A stretch of DNA of 16,143 bases from CAYPHJ01 sp964410485 (GTDB lineage Bacteria > Desulfobacterota > Binatia > UBA9968): the NCBI GenBank assembly GCA_964410485.1, contig CAYPHJ010000107.1, forward strand, positions 1 through 16,143, written 5' to 3'. The position numbers were made by a program, and so were the translations under genes. Position 1 is the stretch's first letter. Each line of letters begins with the position of its first letter. Below the pieces are notes generated by a model. It was not told the origin of the DNA. It saw only the letters and a list, made by a program, of their open reading frames with translations, and did not search any database. This document shows, piece after piece, positions 1-6,261 of the stretch.

Positions 1-57
1 GCAGCGATGATGGCGCGGCTCGCCAAGGTCGCGCAGCGCGAAACAGTCGCCGCGTAA
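1..57 (+). CDS. C-terminal end of an unidentified protein (partial)
   Basis: The first frame is open from the window edge to a TAA at 55-57. It gives about 18 residues ending in RETVAA, an Ala/Arg-rich tail. The start lies outside the window. It is too short to assign a family, and chance openness cannot be excluded. The next roughly 135 bases hold no gene. Confidence 0.35.
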   Translation, partial: AAMMARLAKVAQRETVAA

Positions 58-193
58 CCCTCGCGCTGGCGGAGAACGGGGTTGAATCTTAACACAGGCT
101 GTTTGAAAAACTCGCTGTTCCAGTTCTACGGCCTGGAAAGAATCTGAGGTCAGGCTTTTCAAGCTTAACAATCTTCCAGCCGGTTTCTCACCT

Positions 194-376
194 TCAACTC
201 CACAACTTCTTGCTCGCCAGCGCGGCGCCGTCACGCAGGGCGCGCAGGTTGCGCCAGGCGATTGGCGGACGGACGCGGCCGTCAAGGCCGAAGCCGGTGC
301 CGGCCATGGCGGCTTCTTGGCCGACGAGTTCGGCGAACTGGACGACTGCGATCGGGCCAGTCGGAGCTGCCTCCAC
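194..376 (-). pseudogene. C-terminal remnant of a MetE-like methyltransferase gene
   Basis: About 60 residues on the minus strand match the extreme C-terminus of the MetE-like proteins encoded at 6262-7404 and 11138-12325. The stretch VVQFAELVGQEAAMAGTGFG aligns with IVRYAEVVGRENVIAGTDCG, and the end ALASKKLWS aligns with AIASKQLWH. The zinc-ligand cysteine of the DCGF motif is missing here (TGFG). Upstream the frame stays open only to about 430, with no recognisable family sequence, so the catalytic barrel is gone. The start codon of this ORF (GTG at 376) is arbitrary. A 55-base segment (227-281) matches 2911-2965 at 48 positions by my hand alignment, showing a second remnant of the same kind. 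I infer a dead gene tail left by deletion or recombination. Confidence 0.7.
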
Positions 377-444
377 TGTTTCGTTCTGTTCGTTGAACCG
401 TTGGTGCCTGCTGACCCGCGACTGGGGTTAGGTTTCATTTACTT

Positions 445-1467
445 ATGAACAAGAAAATCGGGCTCATTTTAATCTTCTTACTTGGCGTAGTTCCTGGACT
501 GGACAGTTTTGCCCAGACGAGATCTACGCCCGGCGCGCCGACCGCGGCTATCGTCGCTGCCACCCAAAAATTCCTCGCCACACTCGATGATGTCCAGCGT
601 GGCAGGGTTGTCTTCGATTTCAAAGACGAGGCGCAACGCAAGCGCTGGTCGAATCTTCCGGCTGCAATCTTCAAACGCCAGGGTTTGCGCATGGGCGACC
701 TGACAAAGCCGCAGCGCGAGGCGGCTCTGGCCGTGCTGGCGGCAGCCTTGAGCCCGCGTGGGTACGAGAAGGTTCTGCAGATCGTCGAGGCGGAGGAGGT
801 GTTGGGAAAATCCAGCGGTAGGACGATGATCGGGCGCGATGAATATTACATTTCGTTCCTCGGCCAGCCTTCGACGAGCGAGCCCTGGATGATTCAGTTC
901 GGCGGCCACCATCTCGGCCTCAACGTCACGCTTGCCGGCGAGCGCGGCACGCTCGCGCCCAGCCACACCGGCGCGCAGCCGGCGATTTACGAAATCGAAG
1001 GCAAGACGGTGCGTCCCCTTGGTGATGAGACCGACAAGGCCTTTGCCCTGCTTAGTTCGCTGAACGAAGCGCAGCGCAAGCAGGCGATCCTTGGTTTTCA
1101 GATGCGAGACCTTGTGCTTGGGCCCGGTCGCGACGGGCAGACGATTCAGCCGGAAGGAATCAAAGGCTCGGCCTTGACCGAGAAACAGCGGCAGATGCTG
1201 CTCGATCTTGCCAGTGAATGGACCGGCATCCTGCACGAAGCCATCGCGAAAGCAAAGATGGAGGAGATGAAACAGAATATCGCCGAAACCTGGTTCGCGT
1301 GGAGCGGCCCAACGGAAAAAGGCAGCGCCGCTTACTTCCGCATCCAGGGGCCAACGGTCATCATCGAGTACGCTCCACAGCGTTTGGGTGGCGACCCGAC
1401 AAGGCACATCCACACGATCTACCGCGATCCGACCAACGATTACGGCGTGAAGTGGTGGAAGCGGTGA
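445..1467 (+). CDS. DUF3500 family secreted protein
   Basis: This 340-residue protein has a clear signal peptide: a Lys-rich start, a hydrophobic core over residues about 5-18, and a likely cleavage after SFAQ near residue 24. The body matches my recollection of DUF3500 proteins. Recognisable stretches are an RGRVVFDF-like segment at about 50-60, MIGRDEYYISFLGQP in the middle, FGGHHLGLNVT at about 150-165, a long charged helix near 245-280, and a C-terminal HIHTIYRDPTNDYG. The His-rich segments suggest metal or ligand binding, but the molecular function of the family is unknown. It should act outside the cytoplasm. The stop codon overlaps the GTG start of the next gene (GTGA at 1464-1467), so the two are probably translationally coupled. 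No strong Shine-Dalgarno sequence precedes the ATG. Confidence 0.82.
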   Translation: MNKKIGLILIFLLGVVPGLDSFAQTRSTPGAPTAAIVAATQKFLATLDDVQRGRVVFDFKDEAQRKRWSNLPAAIFKRQGLRMGDLTKPQREAALAVLAAALSPRGYEKVLQIVEAEEVLGKSSGRTMIGRDEYYISFLGQPSTSEPWMIQFGGHHLGLNVTLAGERGTLAPSHTGAQPAIYEIEGKTVRPLGDETDKAFALLSSLNEAQRKQAILGFQMRDLVLGPGRDGQTIQPEGIKGSALTEKQRQMLLDLASEWTGILHEAIAKAKMEEMKQNIAETWFAWSGPTEKGSAAYFRIQGPTVIIEYAPQRLGGDPTRHIHTIYRDPTNDYGVKWWKR

Positions 1468-2051
1468 TCAGGAAACTCGGCCGTTTGACGCTTCTGCTCG
1501 CGTTGCTTTCCCTTCCGTCCGCCGTTTTCGCCCATCGCGATGATGAGTATCTGCAAGCGACCCTTGTAGTCATAGAACCCGGTGAGGTCAGGCTGCAAAT
1601 CAATCTCACCCCCGGCATCGCCGTAGCCGAACAGGTGATCGCCCGGATCGACCGCGACCGCGACGGCGTGATTTCCAAGAACGAAGCGACGGCGTATGCC
1701 GAGTCGTTGAAGCGCGATCTCACGCTTCGCATAGACGGGCGAAAGTTGGAACTGAAGCTCACCGCGTCTGAATTCGTCCCGCCTGAAGAGCTCCGCACCG
1801 GTTCGGGGATCATCCAGATGGAATTCACAGCGAGCTTCGGCCCGCTCGCGGCGGGTCCCCACAGGCTCACGCTCGAAAACCGGCATTTACCCAGGATGAG
1901 CGTTTATCTCATCAACGCTGCTCGGCCCAAGTTCGCCACGATCGAGATCACCAGGCAGAACCGCAACGAGAATCAGAGCGCGGGCGAAGTCGAATTTACG
2001 TTTCATTCGTTCCGCCCGAAGATCGCAGAATCCGGTGCCCGCCCTGAATGA
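1464..2051 (+). CDS. Secreted protein with an EF-hand-like calcium loop
   Basis: I chose the GTG at 1464 because it overlaps the upstream stop by four bases and gives a protein of 195 residues beginning with a signal peptide: VIRKLGRLTLLLALLSLPSA, then cleavage near VFA-HRDDEY. Around residues 68-79 the segment DRDRDGVISKNE fits the EF-hand loop pattern DxDxDGxIxxxE exactly. The rest is predicted to be beta-rich and soluble, and no membrane helix follows the signal peptide. The family resembles periplasmic proteins found beside, or fused to, HupE/UreJ-like membrane proteins, but no HupE gene follows here; that link is from memory and tentative. The other frame continues past the stop to about 2102, so a frameshifted C-terminus is possible. 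Function unknown; probably an exported partner of the DUF3500 protein. Confidence 0.75.
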   Translation: MIRKLGRLTLLLALLSLPSAVFAHRDDEYLQATLVVIEPGEVRLQINLTPGIAVAEQVIARIDRDRDGVISKNEATAYAESLKRDLTLRIDGRKLELKLTASEFVPPEELRTGSGIIQMEFTASFGPLAAGPHRLTLENRHLPRMSVYLINAARPKFATIEITRQNRNENQSAGEVEFTFHSFRPKIAESGARPE

Positions 2052-2130
2052 GTCTGCACGAAAACAAGCGACGACCCGCAGGGCCAGCTTCAATCCCTCT
2101 TAATCGCCATCTGGAGAAGAACAGCGGGAG

Positions 2131-2165
2131 CGTCCGAAATCGCTATCGGACGATCGTGTTTTTAA
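2131..2165 (+). terminator. Possible terminator after the DUF3500 gene pair
   Basis: A hairpin with a 7-bp stem (CGTCCGA at 2131-2137 pairing with TCGGACG at 2146-2152) and an 8-base loop is followed, after a few bases, by a run of five Ts. The T-run is not directly abutting the stem, so this is a weak rho-independent candidate. Confidence 0.3.
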
Positions 2166-2209
2166 GAACGCCCATAGCGGATGACGATCTGTTTTGCTTG
2201 CTTAAAAGT

Positions 2210-2348
2210 CTAGCAGGCTGCTGAAAAAAGATTCGGAATGCTTCGACAGGCTCAGCATGAACGGAAAATCCCTACTCATTTCAAGTTCCTCTCCGTTCGC
2301 CCTGAGGTTCTCGAAGGGTGAACGGAGAGTTTTTCAGCAGCCTGCTAG
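2210..2348. repeat. MITE-like element with perfect 19-bp inverted ends
   Basis: The ends CTAGCAGGCTGCTGAAAAA (2210-2228) and its exact reverse complement (2330-2348) bracket 139 bases with no coding capacity of their own. Inside, 2289-2303 and 2315-2329 form a second stem (14 of 15 pairs), and 2240-2265 carries a TTCGACAGGCTCAG-type core that I know as a common dispersed repeat in environmental bacterial genomes. The element begins exactly where the mazF remnant on the minus strand should end and supplies its last codons and stop. It could be a non-autonomous transposable element or a structured REP-like sequence. No transposase gene is in the window. Confidence 0.75.
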
Positions 2349-2578
2349 AGCGAATCGAAGGGCTTCTTTGATCCTTTCCAAAGTATCGGCCGGGACCACG
2401 CCAATTTTCTCTGAAGGCGCACGGAGGGAATTGAACCGATGCCCTGGACATTGGCAACTGAGGTTTCTCGAAGAAAACCGAGGCGCATTGGGATCTTCGC
2501 GGGAAAGAAAACGACGGGACGAGTCTTGGCGGCAAGCCCAAGATCGGCGAGCCAAACCTTACTCGGCTTTGCGGCCAC
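2334..2578 (-). pseudogene. Broken mazF/pemK-type toxin gene
   Basis: Starting from GTG at 2578, one frame reads KVWLADLGLAAKTRPVV, a typical MazF N-terminus. The homology then jumps to another frame (FLSREDPNAPR, near 2520-2485), back to the first (FLRETSVANVQGIGSIPSVR, ending near 2410), and again to the second (PADTLERIKEALRFAL). Roughly 25 residues of the MazF core, normally between the REDPNAPR and FLRE segments, appear to be missing. The gene therefore has at least three reading-frame breaks and an internal deletion and cannot make a working endoribonuclease. The final codons, Ala-Gly-Cys-stop, come from the inverted repeat at 2330-2348. It overlaps its antitoxin gene by 20 bases, the usual toxin-antitoxin order. 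Confidence 0.75.
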
Positions 2579-2795
2579 ATCCGGGCGAACCGCTCACTCG
2601 ATCTATCAGAAGCGCCCCTTTAGCCCGGCGCCATAAAGGCTTCATGGCGGCAAGGATCTCTTTCTCCTCAATGAGGAGCGAGAGCGCCCGATCGATCGCC
2701 TCTTGCTCTGAGTCCACGCCAAAGTACCGTTTGGCAAAGTCGATCTTCTTCTGATCAAGTTTTAAATGTTTGTGCTTCTTCGTGGCGCTACGCAT
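2559..2795 (-). CDS. VapB/RHH-type antitoxin, partner of a decayed MazF
   Basis: The ATG at 2795 follows a GGAG-containing leader and yields 78 residues. The segment KHKHLKLDQKKIDFAKRYFG followed by DSEQEAIDRALSLLIEE is characteristic of ribbon-helix-helix antitoxins that recognise their own promoter and neutralise a ribonuclease toxin through the C-terminal tail. A longer upstream reading to 2867 is open but lacks family similarity, so I rejected it. The 3' end overlaps the start of the broken mazF gene at 2334-2578. The reading frame looks intact, so the antitoxin survives without its toxin. Its last residues (SGSPGCGRKAE) are unremarkable and may differ from the ancestral tail. Confidence 0.65.
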   Translation of the reverse strand: MRSATKKHKHLKLDQKKIDFAKRYFGVDSEQEAIDRALSLLIEEKEILAAMKPLWRRAKGALLIDRVSGSPGCGRKAE

Positions 2796-2889
2796 CTCGC
2801 CCTTGCTCCATATACATGGCGTGTACACAGCAAAGTAGCACGCCACTTGCTTCAATACAATTTTCACGCATCCCGCACAGGCACTTTGA

Positions 2890-3005
2890 ATTCAACTCGA
2901 TAACTGTTTCGCCGTCGCGCAGGGCGCGGAGCTTGGCCCAGGCGATTTGCGGATGGACGCGGCCGCGGGCTCTCCCGAGTCTGTTCCCTGGGTCGTGATC
3001 AAGCC
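2890..3005 (-). pseudogene. Second C-terminal remnant of a MetE-like gene
   Basis: On the minus strand the stretch RVHPQIAWAKLRALRDGETV matches the C-terminal helix region of the MetE-like family (compare PRIAWAKLKALAAGAAIASK in the protein from 6262-7404). Just upstream, GNRLGRARGR occupies the place of the normal GTDCGFG segment, so the zinc cysteine is lost. Positions 2911-2965 match 227-281 at 48 of 55 bases. Both scraps also share TTCAACTC just downstream, with a short deletion here that removes the ASKxLW end. No barrel sequence remains. The ORF enclosing it (to 3033) is a chance frame. Confidence 0.6.
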
Positions 3006-3054
3006 GCCATGTCGCTGCTTCGCCCTCTGCCACAGAAGGCTAAAAAAACAAAGG

Positions 3055-3085
3055 ACATCTCGCTAAGCGCGCTAGGCGCAAAGGG
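3055..3085 (+). repeat. Dispersed repeat, copy 1
   Basis: The segment runs from ACATCTCGC to GGCGCAAAGGG and is related to copies at 6119-6151 and 8619-8649, which share the core GCGCTAAGGCGCAAAG (here GCGCTAGGCGCAAAG). All three are intergenic and in the same orientation. Similar sequences are widespread in environmental bacterial genomes; the role is unknown. Confidence 0.6.
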
Positions 3086-3268
3086 AATGAGAGAAGCGGC
3101 ATCACAAAACCACGTCGTTCAAACGAAATCCGAATATCGGGTTTTCGAAACAATTCGAAACAGAGACAAAAGCAATGCAATGTCCCAAAAAGAAAGGTTC
3201 GCCTTGCGCTAGCCCATCCAAAGGGGTACTTTCGGTCATACCATCGGTGTTCTAGTTTGGAGGAACAA

Positions 3269-3502
3269 ATGCGGCATAAAGTTAAGCTCACAATCAGCTT
3301 AGATCAAGATATTGTAGAGAAGCTCGACGAAATGGCCCGTCAAAGTAAGAAGCCGCGCAGTCAGGTCGTTCAGGAGGCGTTGCGATTGTGGCGCCGAAAA
3401 GAGCTTAATGAGAAGCTGGCCGAGGGGTATCGTTTCATGGCGGAAGAGGATCGGAAGATGGCCGAGCAGCACTTGGCTGTTTTTAAAGAGACTCTGAAAT
3501 GA
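3269..3502 (+). CDS. Ribbon-helix-helix antitoxin
   Basis: The ATG at 3269 sits five bases after a perfect GGAGG (3259-3263), so I prefer it to the in-frame TTG at 3257. The 77-residue product begins with a short basic strand (KVKLTISLDQDIVEKLDEMA), then SKKPRSQVVQEALRLWRR. This is the classic beta-strand, helix, turn, helix layout of CopG/MazE-like RHH repressors. A charged helical tail rich in Lys and Glu follows and should wrap the toxin. Its stop overlaps the start of the toxin gene (ATGA at 3499-3502), so the pair is translationally coupled. It is expected to bind DNA at its own promoter and neutralise the MazF/PemK toxin. Confidence 0.85.
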   Translation: MRHKVKLTISLDQDIVEKLDEMARQSKKPRSQVVQEALRLWRRKELNEKLAEGYRFMAEEDRKMAEQHLAVFKETLK

Positions 3503-3843
3503 CGGGAGCAACTCCTCGCAGAGGTGAAATCTGGCTTGTGAACTTCAACCCCGGAAGGGGAAGTGAGCAGAAAGGGATTAGGCCGGCGTTGGTCGTTCAA
3601 AACGATACCGGAAATATCTATGCAGCCACCACCATTGTCGCTGCAATCACGACAACCATAAAGGAATTTCCTGTAACGGTCGTTGTGCCCAGCGGCGAAG
3701 GAGGGCTTAGGCAGAGGTCAATGGTTAATCTGGCTCAGCTTCTGACGGTAGATAAGGCGCGTCTTCAGAAACGCCTTGGAAGCCTGACCGAGGTGGTCAT
3801 GGATAAAGTGGACGAGGCCATTCGTATAAGCTTGGACGTTTAG
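3499..3843 (+). CDS. MazF/PemK family endoribonuclease toxin
   Basis: The 114-residue protein has the full family pattern: RRGEIWLVNFNPGRGSEQKG at residues 7-26, then RPALVVQND, a TTIVAAITT strand in the middle, and SMVNLAQLLTVDKARLQKR-LGSLT near residues 74-97. MazF toxins are sequence-specific mRNA interferases that stop translation when the antitoxin is degraded. The length is normal for the family and no frame break is seen, in contrast to the broken homologue at 2334-2578. It is translated from an ATGA overlap with the antitoxin gene. Confidence 0.88.
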   Translation: MTGATPRRGEIWLVNFNPGRGSEQKGIRPALVVQNDTGNIYAATTIVAAITTTIKEFPVTVVVPSGEGGLRQRSMVNLAQLLTVDKARLQKRLGSLTEVVMDKVDEAIRISLDV

Positions 3844-3914
3844 AAGCCCTCGTCGTTGGAAGCGTTACTTACGCGGGGCCTGTTCCCAGCATGATTCAAT
3901 TTCTTGTTCGATAC

Positions 3915-3938
3915 CTTGAACTTTTGAACTTTTGAACT
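3915..3938 (+). repeat. Short tandem repeat of TTTTGAAC units
   Basis: Three near-identical units of about 8 bases (CTTGAACT, TTTGAACT, TTTGAACT) lie just upstream of the ferredoxin ribosome binding site. They may be a dispersed repeat remnant or an AT-rich spacer. No function is evident. Confidence 0.5.
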
Positions 3939-3961
3939 AGGGGTCTTAATCCGGAGGGTTC

Positions 3962-4180
3962 ATGAAAGTTACCGTCGATAGGACCAAATGCGAAGGGTAC
4001 GCAAAGTGCATCCAGGCCACGCCCAAGGTTTTCAGACTCGATGACAAGATGATCGCCGAAGTGATCGATCCTAAAGGCGACAGCGACGACAAGATTCTTC
4101 TCGCCGCCAAAATCTGCCCCACCAAAGCCATCACGCTGGAAGAGGAAAAAACGGGCAAGAAAATTTTTCCGGTGGAATAG
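3962..4180 (+). CDS. Single-cluster ferredoxin (3Fe-4S or 4Fe-4S)
   Basis: The ATG at 3962 follows GGAGG with a 4-base spacer. The 72-residue protein has the layout of the small ferredoxins that serve cytochrome P450s and other oxygenases: VDRTKC at 5-10, the cluster loop C10-EGYAK-C16, the acidic middle FRLDDKMIAEVID, and C52-PTKAI. A normal 4Fe-4S loop would be CxxCxxC, but the central position here is Tyr13, as in the actinobacterial group with variable residues at that site. The cluster is therefore either 3Fe-4S or a 4Fe-4S with a non-cysteine ligand. No redox partner gene (P450, reductase) is adjacent, so its electron acceptor is unknown. It is convergent with the membrane protein gene that ends at 4242. 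Confidence 0.87.
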   Translation: MKVTVDRTKCEGYAKCIQATPKVFRLDDKMIAEVIDPKGDSDDKILLAAKICPTKAITLEEEKTGKKIFPVE

Positions 4181-4241
4181 TTCGGGGATCTCGTTTGACG
4201 GAAGACTGATGAAATTGTTTCCCTCGCGTCGCTTATCCGGC

Positions 4242-4718
4242 TCAACGGATCCGCGAAAGCCCACGCTTCCGTCGCGCGGACATTAAAGTAACTATGATGA
4301 GAACGACGACGAGCACCGGCATGGCGAATTCCAGATAAGCATGTAGGATGCCACCCACCCAACCTTTCTCTTCGAACGCGCCGATGGTTACGCGCCACGA
4401 GATGCTGTAATAGAAGGACAGCGCAGACAGAAACGAGAGATCTCCCGGGATCGCTGTCATGCGCACGACTCGAACCACATAGAGGAATAAATAAACAGAT
4501 GAAGCCATTACGACGGCGGCACGCCAGTAGGCGGAGTTGAAGACCAAAGCCAGGCAGGCGAGCAAACCGAAGATGCCCCCAAGGAGGGTCGAGGTAGTTA
4601 CATCAGGGTAGTAAAGCGCGACGTGCAGCGAGTAGACCGACCACAGGACAAGCGCAAACACCCCCGGCACGGTTGCCAGCGAATGTGTCCGGTCGTATGC
4701 GGAAATGCGTTGTAACAT
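4242..4718 (-). CDS. Small membrane protein of unknown function
   Basis: From the ATG at 4718 the product is 158 residues with four apparent membrane helices: about 17-36 (PGVFALVLWSVYSLHVALYY), 42-60 (STLLGGIFGLLACLALVF), 64-84 (YWRAAVVMASSVYLFLYVV) and 124-147 (LHAYLEFAMPVLVVVLIIVT). It ends in a basic tail (ARRKRGLSRIR) likely to be cytoplasmic. I do not recognise the family. It stands alone between the ferredoxin and DUF763 genes, convergent with the former and divergent from the latter. No clear ribosome binding site is visible upstream. The hydrophobic pattern makes a real gene likely. Confidence 0.65.
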   Translation of the reverse strand: MLQRISAYDRTHSLATVPGVFALVLWSVYSLHVALYYPDVTTSTLLGGIFGLLACLALVFNSAYWRAAVVMASSVYLFLYVVRVVRMTAIPGDLSFLSALSFYYSISWRVTIGAFEEKGWVGGILHAYLEFAMPVLVVVLIIVTLMSARRKRGLSRIR

Positions 4719-4887
4719 GTTTCTGGGCGTGCGCTGCCATCAAGCGCAGAGAGAAAGCCACAACTTACCCCACTCTATAGATTTAAAAAAGAAAAAATGA
4801 AAGAGGTCAGGCGAGCAGGCGATTACCAGGGCCAGGGCATATAGTCGATTGAATTGGGCAACTAACGAGCTACGATAAAGCTTCAAA

Positions 4888-6084
4888 ATGAAACGCTCCG
4901 GAACCGCAGACCTGCCGCTTCACGGTGGCCGCGTGCCGCAATGGCTCGCTGAGCGCATGACCAGACTCGGGACGGCGATCACCGAAGCCATCATCTATCA
5001 TTACGGTTGCTCGGCTTTCCTCTCTAGACTGAGCGATCCCTTTTGGTTTCAAGCGCTGGGCGCGGTGATGGGGATGGACTGGCACTCCTCGGGGATCACG
5101 ACGTCGGTCATGGTCGCGCTGAAGCGCGGTCTCGGGCCGAAGGCCGATGAGCTAGGCATTTATCTCTGCGGCGGCCGCGGCAGATTTTCGCGCAACACGC
5201 CGCAGGAGCTGCGCTCGATTGCCGAGCGCCGCGGCTTCGACGGCGACGCATTGGTCCGCGCAAGCCGCCTCACCGCGCGCGTCGACAACAATGCCATCGC
5301 CGATGGCTTTCAAATCTACCTCCATAGTTTTGTCCTCGCATCGAACGGGGAGTGGGCGGTCGTACAGCAAGGGTTGAACGACCGCGTTGGCATGGCGCGC
5401 CGCTACCACTGGCACTCCGCCACGGTCAACGATTTCGTTGCCGAACCGCACACCGGTATTGTCGGCGAGAATCAAGGCGTCATCATGAATCTGGTGGATG
5501 CTGAGGCGAAACCCGCGCAAAGCGCGCTGTTGGAAATCGCTCGTGACAAGCCGGAGAAAACGCTGGCCGCTGCGCGCCACCTGCGGATGCCGGATCATCA
5601 TGAGGTGCGCGCGCAGAGCGTCGATCTCAAACGTCTCGGCGCGGTGCTTGCGGTCGCCTATGACCGCGACTTACGGCAGTTCGCCGACCTGCTGCTGCTC
5701 GAATGTCTCGGTCCACGCACGCTTCAGTCACTTGCTTTGATTGCCGAGGTGGTGCACGGCGCGGCGACCCGCTTCTCGGACCCGGCGCGATTTTCGTTCG
5801 CCCATGGCGGTAAAGATCGCCATCCGTTTCCAGTACCGTTGAAGACCTACGACGAATCGCTCAATTTTCTCAGGACATCGCTCGACAGGGCAAAACTCGG
5901 CGGCAAAGACAAGCTTGACGGCTTTCGCCGGCTGGCGAGCTTCGTTCGCGCGGTCGAGTCCGAGCTCGAACCCCGAGCGGACTTCGATGCGGTGATCGCC
6001 CACGAAAAGGCGATCTCGCCGTCGCTCGACGGCCGTTCCGTCTTCGACGACAAGCCGAAACAACGGCAATTGTCGCTTTTCTGA
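4888..6084 (+). CDS. DUF763 family protein with C-terminal QLSLF motif
   Basis: The 398-residue protein begins with KRSGTADLPLHGGRVPQWL, the hallmark N-terminus of DUF763, and continues with conserved segments such as MDWHSSGITTSVMVALKRG (about 64-82) and CGGRGRFSRNTPQEL (about 91-105). The middle also holds the family's His-rich regions (YHWHSATV, HHEVRAQSV). DUF763 occurs in archaea and scattered bacteria and has no assigned activity. The last five residues, QLSLF, equal the canonical bacterial sliding-clamp binding consensus QL(S/D)LF and follow a flexible, charged stretch (DDKPKQR). This suggests, by inference, a role on DNA with the replication clamp. The ATG is not preceded by an obvious Shine-Dalgarno sequence. 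The frame is intact and family-sized. Confidence 0.88.
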   Translation: MKRSGTADLPLHGGRVPQWLAERMTRLGTAITEAIIYHYGCSAFLSRLSDPFWFQALGAVMGMDWHSSGITTSVMVALKRGLGPKADELGIYLCGGRGRFSRNTPQELRSIAERRGFDGDALVRASRLTARVDNNAIADGFQIYLHSFVLASNGEWAVVQQGLNDRVGMARRYHWHSATVNDFVAEPHTGIVGENQGVIMNLVDAEAKPAQSALLEIARDKPEKTLAAARHLRMPDHHEVRAQSVDLKRLGAVLAVAYDRDLRQFADLLLLECLGPRTLQSLALIAEVVHGAATRFSDPARFSFAHGGKDRHPFPVPLKTYDESLNFLRTSLDRAKLGGKDKLDGFRRLASFVRAVESELEPRADFDAVIAHEKAISPSLDGRSVFDDKPKQRQLSLF

Positions 6085-6118
6085 GGTCCCCCCGCCCTCC
6101 ACCAGGGAAAAACAAAAG

Positions 6119-6151
6119 ACATCTCTCGCAAAGGCGCTAAGGCGCAAAGGG
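6119..6151 (+). repeat. Dispersed repeat, copy 2
   Basis: The segment runs from ACATCTCTCGC to GCGCTAAGGCGCAAAGGG, in the gap between the DUF763 gene and the MetE-like gene. It is the best-formed of three copies in the window (see 3055-3085 and 8619-8649) and is preceded by AAAACAAAAG, also similar to the flank of copy 1. Confidence 0.65.
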
Positions 6152-6203
6152 ACTTGGATTGACATCTTTTTGTTTGAGCCTTTTCTTGTCGGCCATCCAT
6201 GGC

Positions 6204-6209
6204 TATAGT
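6204..6209 (+). promoter_or_regulatory. Possible -10 box for the MetE-like gene
   Basis: TATAGT lies 52 bases before the ATG. The only good -35-like hexamer nearby, TTGACA at 6159-6164, is much too far away (39 bases), so this is a weak guess based on the -10 match alone. Confidence 0.2.
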
Positions 6210-6261
6210 CCTGCGCAACGCCGGGAGCGCCGGACTTCACCTTTTATGATGGAGGTAAAGT

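Noticed and set aside
478..1413. Long minus-strand frame (311 codons) opposite the DUF3500 gene
   Set aside because: It is antisense to a gene with a signal peptide and family similarity. Its own translation is Arg/Leu-rich with no recognisable domain.
2048..2224. ATGA-overlapping short frame after the EF-hand-loop gene
   Set aside because: About 58 codons of basic low-similarity sequence ending inside the inverted repeat. The expected HupE-like membrane sequence is absent, so it is probably chance.
6085..6261. A possible SAM or cobalamin riboswitch ahead of the MetE-like gene
   Set aside because: The leader is short and I see no conserved cobalamin-box or SAM-I core elements; only small local palindromes.
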